DNA of 64,000 nt from Costus lasius. Lineage: Eukaryota; Streptophyta; Magnoliopsida; Zingiberales; Costaceae. Below are positions 56,050 to 64,000 of this stretch, one piece after another (position 1 is the stretch's first letter; every line of letters begins with the position of its first letter). The position numbers and the translations under genes are program-made. The notes beneath the pieces are model-generated. The model was not told the DNA's origin, made no database searches, and worked only from the letters and a program-made list of their open reading frames with translations. The stretch covers positions 78,771,178 to 78,835,177 of the forward strand of contig CM050449.1 of NCBI GenBank assembly GCA_027563935.2, in the 5' to 3' direction.

Positions 56050-57449
56050 TTAACTTGACCCTCTTGCACTCGGATTCGATCGTGAGTTCCTCAATTGCCT
56101 TTCTGATTTTCCCATAAGTTGGGCATTACCTTGAATCACATAAGGCTCAGCCTTGAAACAATTTCCAATTTTGCTCCAAATCTTTTTTCCTTTATCAAAC
56201 AATCTAGATTTTCTTCTTCTTTTTCTCCTTTTTCCTGAAATTTTGTTTTTCTTTTCCTGCAATACTTTATCAACATGCTCAGAAGAATTGTTAGTTTCAA
56301 TGTTTGAGGATTCTTCAAATAAATTGCAAACATCATAAACAACATCATCAATTACTTCAACGCTACAACATGATCCTGAGTGCGAAATTTTGTTCGAAGA
56401 ATCTTTAAGATCAAACTCAATAGTGTTTTCACAAATTTTAAAAGTGATTTTTCCTTCTTGAACATCAATACGTGCTCATGCAGTGGCTAAGAGTCGTCTA
56501 CCAAGAATTATAGGATTTTTGCAGTTTTCTTTCATGTCTAAAATTACAAAATCTGCGGGTAAGAAAAATTCACCTATTTTTATTGGAACATTCTCTAATA
56601 TACCTACAGGATACTTTACCGATGAATCCGCGAGCTGTAAAGATATGGACGTAGGCTTAAGCTCTCCACTGTTTAGTTTCCTGTAAATAGATAGAGGCAT
56701 TCGACTTACACTTGCGCCCGAATCACATAAGGCTCGGTCAAAAGCCATAGCTCCAATTGAACAAGGTATAGAAAAACTACTTGGATCGTTCAGTTTTGAT
56801 GGTAATTTGTTTTGTATGATGGCACTACTATCTTCTGTCAAAGTAACAATGCAAGTACCATAATCATCTAATTTTCTCTTGTTAGACAAAATCTCTTTTA
56901 AAAATTTAGCATAAGAAGACATTTGAGAAATAGCTTCAGTAAATGGAATGTTAATATAAAGCTTTTTAGGACATCAAGAAATTTGCCTAATTGTTTGTCT
57001 AATTTATTTTGAACTAACCTTTGAGGAAAAGGTATAGGTGGCTTGTAGATAGGAGGCAAATTAGGTTTAGGATTATCTTTCTCACATGGTTCATCTCCTT
57101 TTGGTTCATCACCCTTTTGAGCTGGTAAACAAGTTTGAGACTCTTTATGTGAAGAAGATTTTCCTAATTCTAATTCCCTTTCATGATTATCATCATGCTC
57201 TTTTTCAATATCCACAAATTTCCCTCTAGGTTCTCCTAGTTGTTTCCCACTCCTAGTCATGATGGCATTATAGTGCTCCATCAGGTTTATCTCAGGTTTG
57301 GTAAGTAATCTTCCAGGGGGTCCGTATAAGGTACTAGCCTGCTGTGCAATTTGTGATTCTAGCATTTTATTGTGAGCAACAATACCAAAATTAATTTGTT
57401 TCAGACTCTCATTCAAATTAGAACCGATCTGTTTCAGATTCTCATTCAC
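56050..57449 (-). pseudogene. Athila B aspartic protease region with flanking linker
   Basis: Minus strand: linker with RSGKQLGEPRG and many Glu, Lys and Pro residues (56898-57449), then the protease frame (56476-56922) with ALCDSGASVSRMPLSIYRKL, where D-S-G is the active site, and VPIKIGEFFLPADFVILDM, the typical Athila retropepsin fold sequence. A short frame overlap near 56910 marks a frameshift. After the protease the frame degenerates into a Lys/Arg-rich tail (56050-56262) and meets the junction motif. RT, RNase H and integrase, which normally follow, are missing. Confidence 0.82.
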
Positions 57450-57709
57450 ATCATCATTCTATTTTTTCTTGAACCCCATAAATTGAGTAAACATCTCCTC
57501 TAGGTTGGGTTTCTGGGGTTGACTCTGTTCTTGTGTCCTTTGTTGAAACCCCCTATGTTCATTCCGCTCACTAGCATGATTATTGCTTTTCTAGGACAAA
57601 TTAGGGTGGTTCCTCCATCCAAGGTTGTAGGTATTAGAGTAGGGGTCATTAGATCTACTTTGATTGTAACCTCCTACTGCATTAACTTGTTCCTCACCCC
57701 TATCAACAA

Positions 57710-58544
57710 TTATTTGCACTCTTCAGCATTGTGCCCCTTATTCCCACAAATCTCACAAGTCATAGAAGAAGAAAGAGCACGAGTTTGCATTTTAAACGTA
57801 TCGAAACGATTGCACAAAGACTCAACTTTCTCAGCTAGAGTGCGAAAATCATTACCATCATTCTTACCCAGAGGAGGTCGATATATCACTCCTCTTTCTC
57901 TGGAATTCTGATCATTGTTCAAAGCCATCTCTTCAATCAGTTGATAGGCTTCCTCCAAAGCCTTGCTCATGAAAGCTCCTCCTGTAGCAGCATCAACTGT
58001 GAGGCGTGTATTACTGAGTAAAGCATAATAAAATGTTTCAATCAAAACCCATCTCTCCAAGTCATGCTGAGGACACTTCCTTTGCAATTCATTGTACCGC
58101 TCCCATGCCTCGCTAAGAGATTCTCCTTCCTTCTAAGCAAATCCCGTGATCTGGTTTCTAAAATAAATCATCTTACTAGGAGGGAAGTATTTCATTAGAA
58201 AAGCATTAGACAGCTACTCCCAAGTCGTGAACATTCCAGAAGGTTGAGAGTGTAGCCAATCACATGCTCGGTCCCTGAGAGAAAAAAAAAAAATCACAAT
58301 TTTAGTGCATCATCAGAAACTCCATTAATTTTAATTGTATCACATCATTCATGAAAAAGAGACAGATGAATATTAGGATCCTCAAGCGGAGATCCTCCAA
58401 ACTGATGTTGTTGAAGCTTAGATAAGAATGCTGGTTTAATCTCAAAATTGTTCGCATCAATGCCTGGTCTGGTGACACTAGAGTGAACTCCCTATGAATT
58501 AGGGGTAGCGTAGTCGCGCAAAGATCTTCTCTCGTTATTCGCCA
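57710..58544 (-). pseudogene. Athila B gag with CCHC knuckle, several stops
   Basis: Minus strand from an ATG at 58544 (MANNERRSLRDYATPNS then a stop). The gag core follows in register: SLRDRACDWLHSQPSGMFTT, KYFPPSKMIYFRNQITGFA, ESLSEAWERYNELQRKCPQH, DAATGGAFMSKALEEAYQLI, the canonical Athila capsid region. It ends in the knuckle CEICGNKGHNAEEC at about 57715-57756. At least four stops and one A-run expansion (58275-58290) break the frame. Confidence 0.88.
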
Positions 58545-58663
58545 TATCTGAAATTTCTTCTTCTATCTCCTAATGTGTCTCTTGTAAATCTGCTTCAAGT
58601 CTCAACTTCAAGTCTCAAAAATAAAAACCTAGTCTAGAAATACTCTCAATATCTTCAATATTG

Positions 58664-58693
58664 ACAAAACTAAGGTCCCCGGCAATAGTGCCA
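58664..58693 (-). other. Primer-binding site of Athila B
   Basis: Minus strand TGGCACTATTGCCGGGGACC begins a few bases after the LTR end. It is closer to the Athila consensus TGGCGCCGTTGCCGGGGA than the site in Athila A. Confidence 0.72.
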
Positions 58694-58699
58694 AAAACT

Positions 58700-60773
58700 T
58701 GTTGTATCCCAACAAGTTGGTAAACAAAACTTATTTCTTAAGTCGCAGCCAAAACCTAAGTGTTGGCGCACAGGGACTTGTCACCCCCTGATACGGCTCT
58801 AAAAACTTGTTGAGTCACCGCACTTGTTGTTATCTCCGCAAGTGCACGGATACTCGAAGTAATAAAGAAGATATTGATCGCACAGAGACCTATGTTATCA
58901 AGTACCAAATAATTGATTTCTTCCTATCTAGGCAATCAAATAGAAGTTAAGCAAAGATTGAAAACACACAGAAAGATACTATTAGAGAGAAATTGGGACC
59001 AGGGTTTCATTCACTTTAATTTTCATGACTAGATATATAAAGGTATTATTCATCAATCAAATTCTATTTTGATAAAGGTTTGATTTACTTGGCAAAGAGA
59101 TTATTGCACTTTCATGCAAATAACCATGCAGAGACCAATCCTCGCTTTCATGCAGGATTTATCCCAAGCTACTGATAAGTAAATCTTCGAACAAAGAACT
59201 CGAGGACCACTTTCGTGCATCCGAGTTCTAAGTCGATCGCCTCTAGTGGAAACTCAAGGATCACTTTTGTGCATCCGAGTCTCAACACAAGTTTTACCTA
59301 TGGTTCTCCAACGTTCCGATCCTCACTTTCGTGCAAGATCTCCAAGTTTGACACAATAACTTAATCCTAGCTTCATAATTATCACCATGGCAATTTAAAC
59401 TACTAAAATAAGGAAATAAGAACTTAACCTATTTTTTTACGGTGAGTTACTATTAATCAATTTTAGGGTTGCAAGTTCTCAAGCAAATCACCTTTTGGTC
59501 CTTATTGCGAAAACTCTAAATCATAATGACAAAAAGTAAACTAAGGAAAATCTTAATGCAATAATCGCATAGGTAAAATTATCAAATATGAATAATCATG
59601 ATGAAAGTAGAAAGTATCTAGTCATTAAGAAAATCAAAGGCAATTACTCCCCCACGTCCCAAAGAATGTTTAAGCTAACATGGTGAAGAAAATACAATAT
59701 TCCATAATTTTAGAAGATCAAAAATCAAAGGAAAAGAGTGTTTAGCAGAATACACCACAGCTGTGAAAATAAATACAGCCGTAATTTGTAGAAGAGGCAT
59801 CGATGAATAGTGGTGGCACCTCCTTTTTCCTTGATTTCTCCTCCAATTGATCTTCTTTCGTTCTAAAACTTCTGGATGTTGTCTCCTCCTCCAGGCGATG
59901 CTTCAGTGTGATTTTCACGATCGGAGATGCTCTAGATTCGTCGCGGTGGTGGAAGCCTGGACGGCGGTGTGAGATGCGATTTCTCTCTATAGAGTCGATG
60001 AAATTTGGGGCTTTCGGTGTCTTCGTGTTCCTCTCATCGCAGGCTCCCTTTCTCCTTCTTACGGCTTCATCTTTAAAGCCCTGGATCGTTCGCTATCCTC
60101 TCCGCAATAATCAGGCTTCGAAATTGACCTGGGAGTCGCGTTCAAAAATTGAAATACGACAGTGTAATAGTTTACGGCAGTGCCGTAAAATCAGTCGCAT
60201 TCTCTGATCTGATATTGTCAGTATAATATAGCACCGTAAAATGGTTCACGGTACTGCCGTAAAATCGGTTGAACTTTCTGGTTGAATTCGTCTGGAAAAT
60301 ACGGCCCGTGTCAAAGTTTACGACAGTGCCATAATTTCAGCAATTTTCTCTCTTCTGAATGTGCTTCAAAATACGGCCCGTGTAATTTCTTATGGCAGTG
60401 ACGTATTTTACACAAAATCTTCTGTTCGGAAAATTCACCAAATTGCGGTAGTGCTCTGATATTACGGTAGTGTACGGAAATACGGTACCGTAATATAAAA
60501 TACGGCACTACCATATTTTGGTGTGTTGCTCCAATTTGCTTGAAATTTGTCGGGTGATCTTCTCTTGATTACGGTAACTCTTCCATGTATTTGATTTTGC
60601 TAGAAAATGCCTTAAAGTAGTGCCTTTTTACTTAGAAATCATGAAAAACCAAAATAGAAGTAGACTTTGCAATATTTAATAAATTTAGCATAAAAATAAG
60701 CAAAAGATCTTCAATTTAGCATGAAAAGATACATAAAATGATACAAAATATACTATATATTTTGGTGTCATCA
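58700..60773 (-). repeat. 5' LTR of Athila B (2074 bp)
   Basis: Minus strand TGATGACACCAAAATATATAG at 60773 (last base trimmed for length) to GGGATACAACA at 58700. It holds the CTTTCGTGC motif array (59107-59335), the quasi-palindromic array (60153-60520) and no gene. The frames at 59908-60207 and 60311-60514 are open by chance within GC-rich or repeat sequence. Confidence 0.92.
60153..60520 (-). repeat. Quasi-palindromic tandem array in Athila B LTR
   Basis: The core GCCGT (or a variant) recurs at 60182, 60256, 60328 and 60400, spaced 74, 72 and 72 bp. A 19-bp perfect inverted repeat (TTTACGGCA-G-TGCCGTAAA) is at 60171-60189 and ACGGTACCGT is at 60482-60491. The unit is the same as in the internal array at 55508-55925. 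Confidence 0.9.
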
Positions 60774-61584
60774 GTACTCTGTATGGGAGTTGAACTTGGA
60801 CTTGGGACTATAAACAATGTTGGATTCGAATCCTAATTTAATTAGGAGTGGAATCCTAATCCTATTAGGAATTGGAATCCTAATCCAACTAGGAGTTGGA
60901 ATCCCAATTTAATTAGGAGTTGGAATCCTAATCCTATTAGGAATTGGAATCCTATTCCAACTTGGAGTTGGAATCCTAATTCAACTAGGAGTGAGAGTCC
61001 TAATCCAATTAGGATTCAAATCCTAATAAAAATTTGGTTTTGGATAAGGTGCATAGTGGTTGGGCGCGAATCCTAATCCAACTAGGGTTCAAATCCTGAA
61101 GGGAATTGGATTTGGATAAGGCCCATTGTGTTGGGCGCAAATCCTAATCCAATAAGGATTTAATTCCATGGGCCTAATTAGTGTTCAAATCCAAATTCAA
61201 TTAGGGATTGTGGATTAAAATCTAATTGAGGCAAGTTTGAATCCAAATAGGAGTTGGAATTACACTTAGCGCATGGGATAATTCCATATATGGAATTTGC
61301 GCAAATGAGGTGTATGAATCCTTTTGGAAATTGGTTTCCATAGTTGGAAACTATCTTGGACACATGGGCTGATGTGGAGGCATGTAAGACTTGATTAATT
61401 CAAGTGTGATGTGTGCCAATCACATATGGAAAGTCCAAATAATAATTGAACTCAAATATCCCCTCTTGATATGGCAAGAAGCTAGAATTATTTCCAAGCT
61501 TCTTCATGCGCCAATTCACTGTAGTATGTGGCTGAACTCTTATGGAAATTTCTTGGAGGAATTGCTGAAAGGTCCCTATGAAAT
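60774..61584 (+). repeat. Copia H LTR, piece 3 of 3
   Basis: Continues piece 2 after Athila B, starting with the second target-site copy GTACT. It contains a 24-bp minisatellite and a duplicated block of about 70 bp (GGATAAGG...TTGGGCGC near 61036 and 61113). It is ended at 61584 by the gypsy E LTR. No gene is seen. Assignment rests on position and on the TSD of Athila B more than on sequence similarity. Confidence 0.5.
60850..61017 (+). repeat. 24-bp minisatellite, seven units
   Basis: Units of exactly 24 bp start at 60850, 60874, 60898, 60922, 60946, 60970 and 60994. The consensus is GGAATCCTAATCC followed by AACTAGGAGTT. Each contains CCTA and TAGG as an interrupted inverted repeat. A diverged eighth unit precedes the array. 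Confidence 0.95.
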
Positions 61585-64000
61585 TGTCACATCCCGTTAT
61601 CTTAACCCCAAACAAGCAACACAAATCACAAAGGAACAGGATGTTATCATACAAGATCGATGCACACGCTAAGTAAAACCAAGTTCAGGAAAACCCGATC
61701 TGAAAATTTTCGAGAATCCATACATAGAATCTCCACGAAACATAATTTCACAAATGTACCTGCCACCACGCAATACTTGCACTAGACATATGCAAGTCAA
61801 CAGTTATATCAAAACTGATCGCAAAATACGAATCAACTCGAAATTCGAAGCAAAGCCACAATATCGATTTTATAAACTCATGGAACTAATATCAATGACC
61901 CAAACACCGAAAACAGGCCAAAGCCCTCGGTGACATAAAAATCAAAATCTCAAAACTGCCATAACCGGCAACACTGGTTCACAAAGTTTAGCCATAATCG
62001 GCCCCAGTTAACTAAACACAAAAAAAATCTTATACATCGCATCAGCACAGTTGTAGAGAGAATCACAATATCCATAACATACGCTAACTCAGGCAATGCA
62101 CCCCTGCTCTACACCTGAAAATAATGAGGGGTGAGCTACACAGCCCAGTGAGTGGATAGTCTCAATCGACCATCCATAACATACACTCAAAGATACATGC
62201 AGATTGTTTTTAAAATCTTTAGCAGAACATTATGTCAACATATAACTAAAACAAAGAACAGAAAACAAAGAACAGGACTCATATAAACAATTAGATGTAT
62301 AGGCATCACACAAATGTCACCCCAAAGTAACCAAAGTTCTAGAGCCATACTCTAAACCAACTAAACACACCAACGACTTAGTTGTTGTCCAGCATAAATC
62401 AAGAGTGACCATTATGGTCCAACCCGGCTCTAGCCTAAGCACTGGGAGAAGCCTGCAAATCACATGCAACACAAACATGGACGGTGTGTAGACTCAAGAG
62501 GTGATCCCCATCCGGTCAAGATGTGATACCTTGATCTACACCACCCCATAACACAAAAATCTAAGAGTCTAAGAGTGATGAAATCAAGAGGTGGCCCCTG
62601 TCCGACCAAGACATGGCACTTTGCATCAATCACTCGTTCTCCCAAAGGGTTCTTATCTGGACAACCACTAGACACACCTTATATCTTATTTCACAAAAGT
62701 GGACTCCTAAGTGTCAACCAGACTCTAGGATAGTCACTTTCATCACAATAATCACAACAGGCAAGGCTGAAACATCAACCCCCCCCACATATCACAATAT
62801 ACAGGGCTGAAATCTCTAACCCCTAACATATCACATATAGACTATCGCCTTGAGTACACAGTTACACTTAGCCTTAGTCCTATCCATAATGGGTACACAG
62901 ACCACAACACATAACATTCGAAACCACATATAACCACATAATGTAGTGTAGTGTCCTTAGGTTTCATGCTGATCAGTTTAGTATAACCTTGCTAAGTTAT
63001 CACTCAAGTTTCTCAAACAAGGATACATGGTCATAGATATATATAAACATACTGCACATAGAGAAGTTTCCAAGCAATCAAATTTATCGTCTAGCACAAC
63101 CAAGTGGATAGAATTCGAATAAGACACCCCACCCACCTCTTATCTTGAACCGTGAACACCAAGGTGAAGAAAACGCCACCAAGCACCAAAGGACGCCGGC
63201 CAAGGGAAAAGGAAGAAGAAGAAGAATTTCGTCCAAGACCCCAAGGAATCGCCCAAGCCTTCAAGCCACCGCCCCTAGTTCAAAGTTTAAGTCATGCAAG
63301 AAAACTTATCCAAAAATTTCGTAAAAATAGTCATTACATCCCTCATGATCCCTAGATTCGTAATTTCAAGTTTTCCCCAATTTTAACTAGAAAATTTACC
63401 GAATTACCCCTTGGTCAATTTCAGTCAACAGAAACTTTTATTTCTAAAAATTCCCAAAAAAATACAGTAGAGCCCTCATATACCTAATTTCATGAATATC
63501 AGGTTTTCCCCAATTTTTACCCATGCATTTGGGCGAAACTTCATGAAGAAGGGTCGAAATTCTCATTCAAACCCTAACCTTCATGCAATTGAAAAACTAA
63601 AGCTACATACATGCTTAAACAAGGTCTAATTGATGATTAGAAGCCTTAAAAATGAAAAGCCCTAATTGTCATGCAACCTAGGGTTTCGAATTTTAGGGAA
63701 AAGCAAAGAAAACGTATGCAACTTGCAATCAAGGTTCATGTCATGTTTCTAGGCATCAAACTTCTCTAAAACAAACAATACTTCCAATAGGCGTGAACAA
63801 GGTGGAGGAGAAAAATCTACTCACCTCAAACTAGGGTTCTTCCTCCAAGCCACTCACTCTCACGCTTCCTCTCACGCCACCACGTCGCCGGAACACACCC
63901 AAAAGCCGCCGGAAAAGTTGCCTCCACCACTACTTGCCGCCGGCCACCAGAAGAGGAGAAGGAAGAAGGAAGAAGCCGCCACCCTCTCCTTGAGAACAAT
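61585..64000 (-). repeat. LTR of gypsy E, cut by the window edge
   Basis: Minus-strand end GGGATGTGACA at 61585, with the same terminus as gypsy B. Internal landmarks of the family appear in order: the acceptor block at 62115, the RGGTGGCCCC repeat near 62588, and the intron donor AG|GTGAGTAG at 63824. It carries an extra exon-like block at about 63130-63270. The LTR start and any internal region lie to the right of the window. The candidate TSD (GAAAT at 61580-61584) cannot be checked. Confidence 0.88.
62115..63824 (-). other. Candidate intron inside gypsy E LTR
   Basis: Minus strand donor TTGAG|GTGAGTAG at 63824 and acceptor TTATTTTCAG|GTG ending at 62115, homologous in position to those in gypsy A, B and D. 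Confidence 0.42.

Larger units (their letters stand above)
25953..60773 (-). mobile_element. Athila B, Athila-like element split by copia 2
   Basis: Minus-strand order: 5' LTR (60773-58700), PBS, gag (58544 down), protease, conserved junction motif, quasi-palindromic array, env-position ORF1, then copia 2, then the last 445 bp of the 3' LTR (26397-25953). The flanks GTACC (25948-25952) and GTACT (60774-60778) match at 4 of 5 bases, as expected for an aged TSD, and both flanks belong to the same copia H LTR. RT, RNase H and integrase are absent between protease and junction motif. The outer part of the 3' LTR and the end of ORF1 were lost at the copia 2 left edge. Confidence 0.75.

Noticed and set aside
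59908..60207. 99-codon plus-strand frame in Athila B LTR
   Set aside because: It is antisense to the element, partly made of the palindromic array, and is not preserved in the Athila A LTR.

Overview
This window looks like angiosperm nuclear DNA made almost entirely of nested LTR retrotransposons. The evidence is plant-type Ty1-copia, Ty3-gypsy chromovirus and Athila-like polyproteins, primer-binding sites (PBS) of the initiator-Met tRNA type (TGGTATCAGAG), long LTRs with 5-bp target-site duplications (TSDs), and no visible host gene, tRNA, rRNA or prokaryotic feature. The species cannot be told from the sequence. Letter names for elements (gypsy A to E, copia 1 to 3, copia H, Athila A and B) are mine.

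Left part, 1-23267. Gypsy D (+) enters from the left edge: its pol end is at 1-182 and its 3' LTR at 212-3362. Next comes a minus-strand copia complex (copia 3): leader, one LTR (3952-5033) and a decayed pol (5051-7925). Athila A (minus, 8288-21400, TSD ACAAC) is a short non-autonomous Athila-like element. Its 5' LTR is split by copia 1 (+, 11294-20436, TSD ATAAT). Copia 1 is a structurally complete element whose polyprotein is interrupted by a single in-frame TAG. Then come an LTR and integrase remnant of a different gypsy, C (21428-23136, minus).

Right part, 23268-64000. One old copia-type LTR (copia H, +) is broken into three pieces (23268-24011, 25698-25952, 60774-61584) by three insertions: a solo LTR of the copia 1 family (24012-25697, TSD CTTTA), Athila B (25953-60773, minus, near-TSD GTACC/GTACT), and the LTR of gypsy E (61585 to the right edge). 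Athila B is itself split by copia 2 (26398-54536, minus). Copia 2 carries gypsy A in its 3' LTR (27706-38054, TSD GTGCA) and gypsy B in its gag (42190-50578). Gypsy B contains a short-LTR (TRIM-like) segment at its PBS. The 5' LTR of copia 2 keeps the empty site of the gypsy A insertion (53774-53778), so the order of events can be read directly.

Coding capacity. Gypsy B has one uninterrupted 1533-codon gag-pol-chromodomain frame, but its 3' LTR is truncated. Gypsy A has near-identical LTRs and a TSD but has lost 760 bp of the RNase H/integrase junction through a 7-bp microhomology. Copia 1 lacks only a continuous frame. All other coding regions are decayed. No single element in the window is both structurally complete and open, though the gypsy B frame could in principle serve the gypsy A-type LTRs in trans.

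Most unusual observations: a regular ~73-bp array of quasi-palindromes (cores ACGGTACCGT and ACGGCAGTGCCGT) in both the LTRs and the internal regions of the Athila-like elements; a conserved splice-donor and splice-acceptor pair inside the long LTRs of gypsy A, B, D and E, implying a 1.7-1.9 kb LTR-internal leader intron; and the TRIM/gypsy chimera joined exactly at a shared PBS.
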